Shown: positions 1 through 10,875 of the stretch, one piece after another
Numbering within the stretch: the first letter of the stretch is position 1
How the letters are laid out: each line of letters starts with the position of its first letter
Assembly (NCBI RefSeq): GCF_018991925.1
Contig: NW_024753869.1
Span: forward strand, 26,001 to 90,000
Direction: 5' to 3'
Length of the DNA: 64,000 bases
Source: Homarus americanus
Taxonomy: Eukaryota; Arthropoda; Malacostraca; Decapoda; Nephropidae
Translations under genes and position numbers: made by a program
The notes under the pieces: model-generated
Told to the model about the DNA's origin: nothing
Databases searched by the model: none
Seen by the model: only the letters and a program-made list of their open reading frames with translations

Positions 1-8
1 GGTACAAT

Positions 9-358
9 TTATCTGTTTATGGCAAAGTGTGGCAGGTCCCTAATAATGTCAAGTGTCAGGCCTGTCACTAGGAGGAGGGATATCTGGTCAGGGAGGGAAG
101 AGGTGTCACCCCTGTAGGGGGAGGTCATAGGGCAAATGAGGATGTGGTGAGAGAGGGTGTGAGAGTCTGTTGACCACAAAGTTTACAAACAGTGCAGCCA
201 GGCTCAGGGTTGCCAATGTACTAGGCGTGGCGAAGTACAGTGGGGGTGGAGGTGATATGGTGTGGTGGGGCAGGTACAGTAGGGGTGGGAGGAGGCACAT
301 AGGCATTGACAACATTGAGGGACACACCTTTTAGTGTTATTGTGATGGTGTGTTCGTC
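9..358 (-). pseudogene. LINE ORF2 remnant: endonuclease-like start fused to C-terminal tail
   Basis: On the minus strand one frame runs from 358 to about 155 with a single stop (TAG at 221-223). Its first part, DEHTITITLKGV then SLNVVNAYVPPP, resembles the strand and 'N-Y-P' segment of the APE-type endonuclease at the start of non-LTR ORF2. After the stop it reads YIGNPEPGCTVCKLCGQQ, a CxxC pair. A small indel near 150-160 moves to the frame HHILICPMTSPYRGD and on to a TAA at 9-11. CxxC...H...C is the usual C-terminal zinc knuckle of LINE ORF2. The roughly 700-900 residues of endonuclease and reverse transcriptase expected between the two parts are absent. It follows ORF1 (337-1914) on the same strand and overlaps its end. 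The endonuclease call is weaker than the tail call. Confidence 0.6.
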
Positions 359-1914
359 GACATGTCGGTTGGGTACAGGTAGCCGGGGGTGGTGTCCTCA
401 GGTCCAGGTAGCCCTGGTGGAGACAGCTCCGACACGGGAGCGGGCGCGGCTTGCGGTGGGTGGTGGACAGGTTGAGGCACCAAGTGTTGTGAGGATGGGA
501 CAGGACTTCGCTCGGGGGCAGCAGGACACACCAGGGCAGGCCCGGTAGGCGCTACACCAGTAGTGAAGGCCGCCGGTGGTGGAGTAGGCCGTGAGCAGGG
601 GGGGCTCACAGGGGGACCAACAGCTTGTGTCAAACCAGAAGAGAGGAGTGACTGGGTGGCAACAGAGGGCAGGAGTAGGTGGGAGATGGTGGTACAGAGC
701 TTAGAGAAGAGTTGTTCAATACGGTTGGTAAATTCTTGGAAGAGGGATATGATCTGTGTCATGTCACTGGCGGGGGGTTGTGGGGGGGCACCGGTGGGAG
801 CACAAGGCCTGACAGCCTCAGAGTAGAGACGGGAGGAGGCCCAGTAGTAGTTGAGTTAGGAGACGGCCGGGACTGCTGTGTTGTAGCCAGGTGAGGCCAG
901 GCAGAGGCAGGTGTTGTTGAAGAAGGCGTTGCTGGAGACACAGGGGGGTGTGGCCCGGAAGACTGGGGAAGGCGTTGTGGTAGACTTGGCCTTCGGGGAG
1001 GGTTTTCCCCTGGGACAGACGGGCGATTGGGGCATTGCCGTGAGTCAGCATTGTGCCGGCCGCCACAGTTACAACATCTGGGATTAATTACATAGCCCAC
1101 CCCACCACTATTAAGGTGGTCTTTGATTTTCTGGGCACAGGCGGCGGACTTGTGGTTACGTGAACAGAAGCGACATCTAGGACGATCACGTCGACAGCAG
1201 GCAGTGAAGTTGTGACCCCAATGAGAACAGAAAACACAAAATGCAGGCTCAGGATGATAGGCTTCTGCATACAGTGGGGGTAAGAGTGGGTGGGCATTCA
1301 CAGTGGTTGGGCACTCCCTTCCCTTCCACTTGACAATGACAGCTGGTTGTGGAATTCTCCCCCGGTAATGGCGACGACGTATACTCAGTATACTAGAGTT
1401 AAAGTCAAGCGCATCTTCGAGGTCAGCGTATAAGGGGAAACGTTTCACAAGGATGTGGCAACATTCATCCGCGTCTACAGGGGGGGGGGGGCACCAGGAC
1501 GACCCCGTCAAAGCCAACAGTACTAAGTGTTTCATAGGCCTCAGGAGTCTGACACTTGATAAAGTTCCAGTTCTTACCTTGTCGGAATTCAATGCTGAAA
1601 CCGTGCTGTCTGCAGTACTTCATCATCCAATTAAAGCGTTCCTCTACAGTTTTCAGAGAGTCCTTGGGGAAGTGGAGATTCAGCTTACTTGTTTGTTTGG
1701 CAGAGGGCAGGGTGATAGGGTCCATGGCATTGGTGTTTCCACTGTGGCTAGCGTTTCCCATAGAAACATTACCGTCACTGTCATAATCACTGGGGTCTGA
1801 CTCTTGAAGGGTGTTGGATTCAGTATGACCAGGCGAGTTGGTAATGGCATCAGTATCAGAGATGTCTGCGTCTATGAGAGAGCCTCTTCTGGGACGTTTA
1901 TGTCGATCCCCCAT
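337..1914 (-). pseudogene. LINE ORF1 (Gag-like nucleic-acid-binding protein, three CCHC knuckles), two frameshifts
   Basis: Probable start is the ATG at 1914-1912 (MGDRHKRPRRGSLIDADISD); the frame is open upstream but lacks a better ATG. The N-terminal part is polar and acidic. A middle domain follows, and then three knuckles: CVFCSHWGHNFTAC, CRFCSRNHKSAAC and CCNCGGRHNADSRQC. The C-terminal third is Pro/Ser-rich and ends in a short helix (MTQIISLFQEFTNRIEQLF). Such proteins coat LINE RNA. The frame breaks twice. One break is at a run of 12 G on the plus strand (1480-1491). The other is near the G-runs at 771-786, where the next frame reads PTGAPPQPPASD into MTQII. Joined, it would be about 525 residues, normal for this class. 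Both breaks lie at or near homopolymers, so they could be sequencing or assembly errors rather than decay. Confidence 0.8.
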
Positions 1915-2039
1915 GCTGGCAAAACTTGCCGGCTGAGGGAACCTTGGTGGGACGATCGGGAAGTCAAGAGCACCTATGGGCACGTCTGTCCCCTTGGGTG
2001 GTCACGCCACGACTGACAGGGAACATCTGGTGTAATAAC

Positions 2040-2135
2040 TTCATAAGGTCACCCGTTTATTCTTATGGTGTTGAACAAGGTGTCGCTCTTGGACCAACGT
2101 TTTTTCCGTTGTTTATTAACCAGTGTGTCGACCAC
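2040..2135 (+). pseudogene. Reverse transcriptase motif-B fossil
   Basis: The plus strand reads YSYGVEQGVALGPTFFPLFI then N, matching the RT pattern GVxQGxxLGPxxFxxFIN. The surrounding frame stays open from about 1926 to 2261 but shows no other RT motif. It points away from the minus-strand LINE that ends its ORF1 at 1914. It is best read as a separate, very short LINE relic; a chance match is possible. Confidence 0.35.
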
Positions 2136-2490
2136 CCTGCCGAACGTAACAATAAGAAACATCGTACGAACACTGTAAGCGAATGCCTGTGGTTACCGGC
2201 GTCAGTTGGTTGTTATTGCTCACATTTCATTCCATCGACCTTGGGGAGGGCCGATACTTAATCTACACACCTGTGATTTACCCTTGAAGATGACGGCATA
2301 TATCTACTAGCCACACAAATCATTACTCATTGATAAGAATCATAACTCACGATTTTGCTAACGTTGGGCACTAAATAACTCTCTAGTAACTGGTATGATG
2401 CCCTAAAAAACACACACACAAAAAACTAATGATATTAAAAAAAAATCAGCTACCTCCTCAGATCTGTGGCGCCTGGCAGAATAAAACAAG

Positions 2491-2491
<1 letters not shown>

Positions 2492-2570
<79 letters not shown>

Positions 2571-2603
2571 ACACACACGCACACACACACACACGTACAC
2601 AGT
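2492..2603. repeat. (CA)n microsatellite
   Basis: About 110 bp of CA dinucleotide, nearly pure from 2492 to 2568 and then interrupted. Confidence 0.97.
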
Positions 2604-4027
2604 TCCTTGGCATTACACAGGATGATTATTATTTACCGAGTTCATCATCCTTGTGTTGATGAAGGCACGACTCTACTTAACAACCGCATGTATGAATGTC
2701 ATGTATGAAGGTGTGAGATACAACAGCCTTATCTTCTTACGGTGAAAACTACATTAAGAAAACTTAAAAAATTATCATTCATATTACATTCCGGTCAAAT
2801 TTAGTGTTATATATTTCTCACTACTGTAATTAGCTTTATTAATATTCTGTTTGCATATATAAATTTCTTAAAATAATTCCACAGGCAAAGTCAAGGTGTT
2901 TTAAAGGGTTCGACTGTATATTAACGCAGGGGAAAATATACTGCTCATTCATAACCTTTTTGTGTGCAAAGTTGAAGGTGGAGTCAAAACTAACTTTCTC
3001 AACTGTTGGGAATTCTTGTCTTAATGATGGCAATATTTCTTAACCAACTTCTTAAGTATGTATGTTACATTTGTTTTCTCTTCACAGTTTTCGAGAAGGC
3101 AAAAGTTCATATGAAGAATTAAATCATAAAAAGAAAACATTTATTGATTTTATACACATTTAACTGTTGAGGATTAGCCCAAGTGAACGGTGCTTAGTAA
3201 CCCTGACAGTTGAAGCACCGGAAACTAAGACCTAGTGAACCATGGCAGAAGAAGCACTTACAGCAACATTTCAAGAAGTACACGATCCCAAGAGTACTTG
3301 AAAATGTATTTGATATCATGATAAAGACATCGACTCAAACATGCAGTTGCAGACTATCAAGCGAAGAGTGACTCCTGGATACTGTTTGATGTGACAATAA
3401 AAATATCGACTTAAAACATTGAAATTCTGACTTTAAACTGCAGAAGAAACACCACCCCACACAGGATCTGAAAGTGTGTTTGATAACATCATACAAAAAC
3501 GTCGATTCAAGGGACAAATTCCAGACTCACAACAGCAGCGTAAATACTGGGTGAGTCGTCACAGGAGATGTGGTCATCAATTTTAATGCCTCAGCTCTAG
3601 TGCCGAGTAACAACGTTTGCTGTACCGTTTGCATGAGCATCTTCAGAGTGCTTGTGTGTAGACTACCGTGGTCCTTACACACTCATCTATACGTCCAGCA
3701 AGTCACATGAACATACACACATACACGTAAGAGCACATACGTACATACTTATACTATACACACATTGCAATGGTAAACACACAGATGAAAAAACAGAACG
3801 AAAGACCCGGTATGCACAACCCTCCCCCCACCCCCACCTCCCCCCACACGTTCTGTATATAAATATATTCACTCATACACACATGTAAATTTATGCAATG
3901 TACACACACGCAATGACAGACACGCAGATGAATAAAAATATAGACAAAAAGAAATTTATATATATTTTCTATTATGGGTATGTATGTCTGTATGAATTTT
4001 AGTGTGGGGGGTGTGAATCTACGTTCA
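2604..4027. other. No gene seen; degenerate ~80-bp triplicated motif
   Basis: AT-rich unique DNA. Three related segments beginning TTTGATATCATGATAAAGAC and running into a TCGAC/TCGAT core lie near 3308, 3385 and 3479, about 77 and 94 bp apart. A perfect 8-bp inverted repeat (GGTGCTT...AAGCACC) sits near 3190-3220. Short CA-rich and ATAC-rich patches follow at 3710-3910. No supportable coding region. Confidence 0.5.
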
Positions 4028-4054
4028 TGTGTGTGTGTGTGTGTGTGTGTGTGT
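4028..4054. repeat. (GT)n microsatellite
   Basis: About 13 GT units. The next 150 bp hold several loose copies of 'GTCCTAACGA', an old degenerate minisatellite. Confidence 0.9.
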
Positions 4055-4375
4055 TAAAAGACCTCGAGTTAACCTTACCATTACGATTGAGACAAATATA
4101 ATAGGATCCACTTCTAACGGGGTCCTAGTCTTATCGAGCCCAAGTCCTAACGAAACCCTAGTCCTAACGAGCTCCAGTGCTAATGGGCCCATACCCTAAT
4201 ATACCCTGATCATACTTAGTTTGCAGGTATTAGGAGTGGGTACTTGTGTAAAGGCGACAGTGTATGAATGGGTCTTGTCGTGCGTTGGAGAGAGACAGTG
4301 GCTACCAGACCGGAGAGAAACGGGTGCGAGCGACAAAGAGATGAGCGAGTCTAAGGAAATGCTGTGAGGTAGTGA

Positions 4376-5165
4376 GAGGAGGGGCAGGTGTGAGAGACAT
4401 GAGGAGGAGTGAGAGACATGATGGGGAGGGGCAGGTGTGAGAGACATGAGGAGTGAGAGACATGATGGGGAGGGGAAGGTGTGAGAGACATGAGGAGGAG
4501 AGAGCTGATGGGGAGGGGCAGGTGTGTGGAGAGACATGAGGAGGAGTGAGAGACGTAATGGGGAGGATGTAGGTGTGAGAGACATGAGGAGGAGAGAAGA
4601 TGGGAGGCAGGTGTGAGAGACATGAGGAGGAGGTAAGAGACATGATGGGGAGGGGCAGGTGTGAGAGATGAGGGGTGAGGAGACATGAGGGGGAGGGGCA
4701 GGTGTGAGAGACATGAGGAGTGAGAGACATGATGGGGAGGGGCAGGTGTGAGAGACATGAGGTAGGAGAGACGTAATGGGAGGATGTAGGTGTGAGAGAC
4801 ATGAGGAGGAGAGACATGATGGGGGAGGGGCAGGTGAGAGACATGGAGGAGGAGTGAGAGACATGATGGGGAGGGCAGGTGTAGAGATAGGAGGAGGAGT
4901 GAGAGACGTAATGGGAGGATGTAGGTGTGAGAGACATGGAGGAGGAGGAGGTGTGTGAGACATGATGGGGAGGATGTAGGTGTGAGATATGAGGAAGAGG
5001 GGGAGGAAAGACATTTGGAAGAAGAGGTGTGAGAGACATGATGGGGAGGATGTAGGTGAGACATGAGGAAGAGGAGGCAGGTGGAGAGACATTGGGATGA
5101 GGAGGGAGGAGGAGGCAGGTGAGAGACACTGGGATTTGGAGGAGGAGGAGGCAGGTGAGACATGC
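4376..5165. repeat. Minisatellite, ~44-47 bp purine/GT-rich unit
   Basis: Tandem variants of a unit built from CATGATGGGGAGGGGCAGGT and GTGAGAGACATGAGGAGGAG, about 17 imperfect copies. Long open frames on the minus strand (MSLTPAPP... repeats) are a by-product of the repeat and are not called as genes. Confidence 0.93.
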
Positions 5166-5218
5166 ATGAAACAGTGTAGGGAAACTTGAGGCTGGTCATG
5201 AGGTTAACTTAGCTGGCT

Positions 5219-5572
5219 CCCTCTGCTGGGACACCCAACTGCCGGGTTAAAGGTGTATTGGTCCCTTCCCTCACCCTACCTCTGCTGGGACACCCAACTG
5301 CAGGGTTAAAGGTGTATTGGTCCTCCCTCACCCCTACCTCTGCTGGGACACCCAACTGCCGGGTTAAAGGTGTATTGGTTCCCTCCTCACCCTACCTCTG
5401 CTGGGACACCCAACTGCCGGGAGAAGGTGTATTGGTCCCTCCCCCACCCTACCTCTGCTGGGACACCCAACTGCCGGGTTAAAGGTGACAGTTCTCCTCA
5501 CCCTACCTCTGCTGGGACACCCAACTGCCGGGTTAAAGGTGATGGTGCCCTCCCTCACCCTACCTCTGCTGA
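5219..5572. repeat. Minisatellite, ~58 bp unit
   Basis: Units begin CTCTGCTGGGACACCCAACT. They start at 5221, 5280, 5338, 5396, 5453, 5507 and a truncated one at 5564, so spacing is 54-59 bp. Confidence 0.95.
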
Positions 5573-6490
5573 CTTGACCATCTTGGCCTTCACCATACAT
5601 AATACATAATTTATAATACATGTATGAATATTTATTTTGGCTCAGGTGTTTTAGGGATACTGGAGGGATGACACCACACAGACCCCGAGTATTATGGATG
5701 TTGTCTCTCTGTTTTATTGTTTTAACTTCATGCAAATAAATACATTCATGGTACTTATGACACCGTTTACTCTCGACATTTTAAAGTTACCAAATTGTAT
5801 TCAAACTAAGGTTAAGTTAGGTAGCGTTAGTTGCCTTAGGTTACATTAGGTTAGTTGGCTTAACACTTAAACTATTTATTTAAGATTGGTGACGTTTTCT
5901 TAGTTCTTATTTGTTTGTCTTTCATTATAGAAGAAAACTTGTCTTGATCACCAGTATCTATTATTTATATCTATTAGCCTCGTTTCGTTATTTCAGTATT
6001 CACTTTAACTAAAAAAAAAAAAAGTCTTCAGCTGGTGAGGACCGCCTGCTCGCCCCACTAACCCGCCATGTTTACGTCCTGCTGACTGGACCATAACTCA
6101 CAGCTGACACTCTTCACAACATTTCCATTACATGTTTTCCTTACTGATCTTTTAATATGTTTGAAAAATTATTAAAATAAAATAATAATAATTTTATGAA
6201 TCAGTTAGCAGTGTCAAGATACATAACATTTAAGTTTTGCTTGGATGGTATTCTCAGTAGGTAGTTCTTCCTAACATCAGGTACTAGGATATAGAGTGTG
6301 GATTAATCTCGCTGACTGGAATAAGTACCGGGAGAACATGGGCAACCTGGAGCCTGGTCATGTAAACTTTGTGGGCGACCTGACTCTCATATGCTCCTTC
6401 ACTCTATTCCATTGCGTTGTCTCCTCCTACATGATCCCAGCCGTCACCATCACGTTTTTATCAATTATAGCGCAAGTGGAAACAAGATGC
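5573..6490. other. AT-rich spacer with degenerate TTAGG block
   Basis: Loose TTAGG copies occur at about 5809-5872 (AAGGTTAAGTTAGG...). An A-run lies at 6010-6023. A frame of 97 codons at 6296-6589 (MWINLADWNKYRENMGNLEP...) runs into SINE-like sequence and matches nothing I recognise; I do not call it a gene. Confidence 0.4.
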
Positions 6491-6494
6491 AGGG

Positions 6495-6600
6495 GTGATG
6501 GCGGTACAACGGTAACAAGCGTATATTTCACAAGCCTTGGGGTCGAGTCCTGGCCCGGGATAGACAAGGAAGGGTGTTATCGAGAGTGACTCCAAACCAA
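6495..6600 (+). mobile_element. Possible tRNA-derived SINE head
   Basis: A GATGGCGGTACAACGGTAAC box resembling a pol III A box is followed about 35 bp later by GGGTCGAGTCCTGGCCCGGG, resembling a B box and T-arm. No 3' tail could be defined. Confidence 0.35.
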
Positions 6601-6744
6601 AATTCGCATTTTTTTCCCCTGAGTACTCCTGTTTCCTTCTGTACTAACACTGAACAATAAGATTCATAACAAAGCAGTAATTAATATACGAACGGTTACA
6701 ATGTTAATAAATGGTGAAATAACAAAAACAAAACAAGTAACAAT

Positions 6745-6905
6745 GTATATTACCCCTTGTAAGCCCTTCGGTACACAAGAAGGCAGCTTGACCGACACTC
6801 CATGCACTCTACCGCTTTCACTTACCCAACCTACTTTGGTACCCCAGGGTCGAACCAGCCATTCTTAGGACGGGAAGAGAGGTCTATATCCACTCAACCG
6901 CACAG
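6745..6905 (-). mobile_element. tRNA-derived SINE copy
   Basis: Read on the minus strand it starts GTGCGGTTGAGTGGATATAG (A-box-like), has GGCTGGTTCGACCCTGGGG (B-box-like), and has a tail with CTTCTTGTGTACCGAAGGGC. The copy at 63388 shares both the head (GTGCGGTGGCCGAGTGGATA) and the tail (CTTCTTGTATCCCGAAGGC), so these belong to one dispersed family. Confidence 0.6.
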
Positions 6906-6945
6906 GTGAATTATTGCCGAAAATATTGAAATGTCATAAATTCTA

Positions 6946-6947
<2 letters not shown>

Positions 6948-6990
<43 letters not shown>
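6948..6990. repeat. (GT)n microsatellite
   Basis: About 21 GT units, followed by TATGTACGTATG. Confidence 0.95.
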
Positions 6991-6995
<5 letters not shown>

Positions 6996-7145
6996 ACGTA
7001 TGTGTGCATGAGTGTGTGTACAAGAAACATGGAAGCAGTAAACAACTCAGCTGGGAGCCAGACAGTAAGTCAACATTACAGTGGGAAGAACAAAAGTGAG
7101 ACCTTACGTATAACAACAAACACATACAAACATACACAGACACAG

Positions 7146-7208
7146 AAAATATACACGGGAAGAAAATATACACGGGAAGAAAATATACACGGGAAGAAAA
7201 TATACACA
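7146..7208. repeat. 18-bp minisatellite
   Basis: AAAATATACACGGGAAGA repeated three times, with partial copies at both ends. Confidence 0.9.
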
Positions 7209-7475
7209 GTGGGGGTTAGTCAAGCACTCCTTTGAACACATATACATACCCATGAACATGTATAAAACACATACATAAACATACATGACACAGTTAATAC
7301 ACCACACCGGCGCAAATAAACAAAGTAACAAACAAACAAAATAAACAAACAAAGAACGATGCGCACACACGCGCACATACATACACTAAAAAAATTGTCA
7401 ACACTTCAGAATCAATTAAAATTTCTAAAAGACGATTTTTTGGGGGTAATTTAACTGCGCCACGTGTAGTAAATG
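7209..7475. other. Spacer, A/C-rich on plus strand, no gene
   Basis: Contains CATAC-rich and (AAAC)n-like patches near 7315-7350. Nothing else recognised. Confidence 0.4.
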
Positions 7476-8790
7476 ATGGAAGAGGAGGAATAGGTGAAGG
7501 AGGAAGAGAAGGAGGAGGGGGAAGAAGAGGAGGAGAAGAGAAGGAGGAGGAAGAGAAGGAGGAGGAGGGAAGAAGAAGAGGAGGAGGAGGGAGGAGGGAG
7601 GAGGAGGAGGAGGAGGGAAGAAGAGGAGGAGGGAAGAAGAGAGGGGAAGGAGGAGGAGGAGGGAAGAAGAGGAGGAGGGGGAAGAAGAGGAGGAGGGAAG
7701 AGGAGGAGGAGGAGGAAGAGGAGGAGGAGGAAGAGAAGAGAAGGAAGAGGAAGAGGAGGAGGGGAAGAAGAGGAGGAATAGGGTGGAAGGAGGAAGAGAA
7801 GGAGGAGGGGAAGAAGAGGAGGAGGAGGAAGAGGAGGAGAAGGAAGAGGAGGAGGGGAAGAAGAGAAGGAGGAAGAGAAGGAGAAGGAAGAGGAGGAGGG
7901 GGAAGAAGAGGAGGAGGAGGAGAAAGAAGAGAAGGAGGAAGAGAAGGAGAAGGAAGAGGAAGAGGAGGAGGGGAAGAAGAGGAGGAGGAGGGGAGGAGGA
8001 AGAGGGAGGAGGAAGAGAAGGAGAAGGAAGAGGAAGAGGAGGAGGGGGGAAGAGAAGGAGAAGGAAGGAAGAGGAGGAGGGGGAAGTAGAGGAGGAATAG
8101 GTGAAGGGAGGAAGAGAAGGAGGAGGGGAAGAGGAGGAGGAAGAGGGAAGAGGAGGAGAGAAGGAAGAGGAGGAGGGGGAAGAAGAGAAGGAGGAAGAGA
8201 AGGAGAAGGAAGAGAGGGAAGAGGAGGAGGGGAAGAAGAGGAGGAGGAGGAGGAGGAGGGAGGAGGAGGGAGGAGGAGGGGAAGAAGAGAAGGAGGAGGA
8301 GGAGAGAAGGAGGAAGAGAAAGAGGAGGAAGAGGAGGAGGGGAGGGGAAGAGGAGGAGGGGGAGGAGGAAGAGAGGAGAGGGCGAAGAAGAGAAGGAGGG
8401 AAGGAGGAGGAGGAGAGAAGGAGGAAGAGAAAGAGGAGGGGGGAAGAGGAAGAGGAGGAGGAGGGCGAAGAAGAGAAGGAGGGGGAGGAGGAGGAAGAAG
8501 AGGATGAGGAGGAGGAGGAGGAAAAAGAAGAAAAGGGAGGAAAAGGAGGAGGAGGTGTAAAGATGGAAGAGAAAGAAGAGGAAGAAAAGGGAATTGGATG
8601 AAGAATAGGAGGAGGAAGATGAAGAGAAGGAGGAGGAAGAGAAGGAGGAGGAAGAGAAGGAAGAAAGAGGTGGAAGAGGAGGAGAAAGAGAAGATGGAAG
8701 GGAAAGAGGAGGGGGGTAGGAGAAGGTGGAAGAGGAGGAGGAAGAAAAAGAGGAGGAGGAATAGGAAGAGGAGAAAAAGACGACAATGGA
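7476..8790. repeat. 1.3-kb polypurine (GGA/GAA) tract
   Basis: The plus strand is almost only A and G for about 1.3 kb, with rare T or C. Trimers GGA, GAA and GAG alternate in short runs (GGAGGAGGAAGAGAAGGAGG) without a fixed longer unit. The open frames on both strands (Arg/Glu/Lys/Gly, or Ser/Pro/Leu/Phe) come from composition and are not genes. Confidence 0.97.
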
Positions 8791-8857
8791 AGGACCCAGC
8801 CGACATTACTTCCTGAAGAAGATTACAAATGAAGTCGAACCGCAGTGAGAGAAGAGA

Positions 8858-8862
<5 letters not shown>

Positions 8863-8905
<43 letters not shown>
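8863..8905. repeat. (GA)n microsatellite
   Basis: About 21 GA units, followed directly by (GAC)4. Confidence 0.97.
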
Positions 8906-8906
<1 letters not shown>

Positions 8907-9064
8907 GACGACGACGGCAGTAATTGTCAGGATCAGCTAGTCTAATCCACACTTCATGAGGGGATACAGATGATAATGCGTCGCACGATTACGGTGGATT
9001 AACGAAGCGCCATGGCGGCCATATCCCTCACCTAGGAAGGAGGAGGACGAAGACGACTCTCTGA

Positions 9065-9228
9065 CTTAGGTTAGGTTAGGTTAGGTTAGGTTAGGTTAGG
9101 TTAGGTTAAGTTAGATTAGGTTAGGTTAGGTCACGTTAGGTTGGGTTGGGTTAGGTTGGGTTGGGTTAGGTTGGGTTGGGTTAGGTTGGGTTGGGTTAGG
9201 TTAGGTTGGTTGGGTTGGGCAGGGTTAA
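9065..9228 (+). repeat. Interstitial TTAGG telomere-type block with 15-bp higher-order part
   Basis: Starts as near-pure TTAGG (9065-9130). From 9136 to 9195 it becomes four exact copies of TTAGG-TTGGG-TTGGG, then decays. TTAGG is the canonical arthropod telomere unit; this block is internal, not a chromosome end. Confidence 0.95.
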
Positions 9229-10875
9229 TTTAGTAGTAAATATTAGGGCCAAAAAATATTGTGTTTCTCGGTAGATAAATAGAGAGGAGTCACTGGTGAT
9301 GTTTGTCTACCATGGAATTATTCACTATAAAAATGGCTTTATTTGAGAAGTATAAAGACACTATTATAATTAGCTCACCGAGAAAAGTCCGTTTGCTGTA
9401 ATATTATCAACAAAATATGAAGGGTCTGCAGTCACAGTCGCTGTACAGAAAAAAAAAATAAATAAATAAAAAAAAAAAAACGTTGATTCGTGTCCACAAA
9501 GAAAGTGGAAAAGAGTAAAATGTCAGAGTTGTATGGAGGACAGGCTGTACACTCTCTCTCTCCCTCCCTCCTTCCCAACAGTCGGGTAAACATGTCCTTT
9601 CCGCCTCCCGAGTAATCTACTCCCTTGAAAAGAACTAGTTAGGGTGAGAACTGAGCAACTGTTTACAAGAGTTTCCCTCAGCAAACACTAATCCTCTACA
9701 AACGAGCGTTGTTGGCTGCTGCTTCACTAATTAATGATGATGACCCGGTGTCTTCAAAGAAGGAACCTGGATAGATCTATAAACAGGAAATAACCTGGAA
9801 CGACGGGCCTTCAGTAGTTGTGAGGATGTTACTGTTCACTGTGCCAGCCGAGCTACAGTACTTCATTACGTGTTAACATGACATAAATCCCGTTGACTGT
9901 GTAGCGACCTGGCTAGTCTAGAATCAAACACTGGTTCAACTAGAGCCTGAATTTATTTATCTCTCAGGATCACTTCTAAGACTTTAGACAAAATTGCTTG
10001 AAAGTAGAAATTGAACAGAGGTGTGACTGAGCTTCAAGAAGTACAAATACGCAATCAAGACAACTACAGTGATTTTCAAATTTGTGGGATCATATGATTT
10101 TTTCCATCGATTTGTGGCATAAAACAGCTCTGTGTTTATCATATCTTTAACTAAAACAGTGGTTGATATAACAGAGAGCTGTCAAATAAAATACTGACAA
10201 TTAGTGATTTTGTTGAAGCAGACTCAAAGTGTATCGCCTAAGCATGTGTTTCTGAAAATGGAAATGACACAAGGGTATTATATATAGGCATAAGCAGACT
10301 TTTATATCCTCCCCCTTACGCCTAAATCTATCACCCTAAACCTCCCATTCCCATTTTCTTACAGTTAATATTGTCTTTTTTGTTTTACGAACCAAGTATT
10401 ATACCACCAACAATGTTCTATCAGTGTATAACTGTTATGAATATATTTTTAATTTCCATTTTTCTGACACTAAATATTTTCCAACAATCCCCTTCACTTC
10501 CTTGTCACTCTTGCATTTACTTCCCCTATCACTATCATGCAGTCTTGCGCAAGGGATGTTTTCAATTCAGTAATTAAACATTCCTAGAACTCTGATGTTC
10601 CACTTTCTCCCCACAACTGGGATCTAACTGTGTGTGTGTGTTGCATCAAGCACCACCACATTTCATCTCTAAACACCACAGCCACACCTTTTGCCCTTAT
10701 GTTGTGACAACCTCCTGATTTTACTCCCTTCACTTGTCCCCAGCACATCTCTCCTTTGCCCTCCTAGTTCATTTCACTTATTAGTGTTTCAGCTATTTTT
10801 TTTTTCATTCAGGTTACATCCACATACACACACTGACACATCCCACTTTTATTTTCTGTTTTCATTCCTCTTTAG
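9229..10875. other. Unique spacer, no gene recognised
   Basis: AT-rich DNA with an A-rich run at 9450-9480 and pyrimidine-rich stretches at 9555-9580 and 10780-10875. No frame has recognisable protein features. The last pyrimidine stretch forms the acceptor of the exon-like segment that follows. Confidence 0.4.

Noticed and set aside
4196..5199. Three long overlapping minus-strand frames (275-323 codons) of Ser/Pro/His repeats
   Set aside because: They are translations of the ~45-bp minisatellite in all three frames; no start context, splice signals or domain.
7425..8816. 450-codon Ser/Pro/Leu/Phe frames and Glu/Arg/Lys/Gly frames
   Set aside because: A pure purine strand has no stops on either strand in most frames; the frames reflect composition.
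9065..9228. A true chromosome end
   Set aside because: Unique sequence continues on both sides and several short TTAGG blocks in both orientations lie across the window; interstitial telomere-type repeat.
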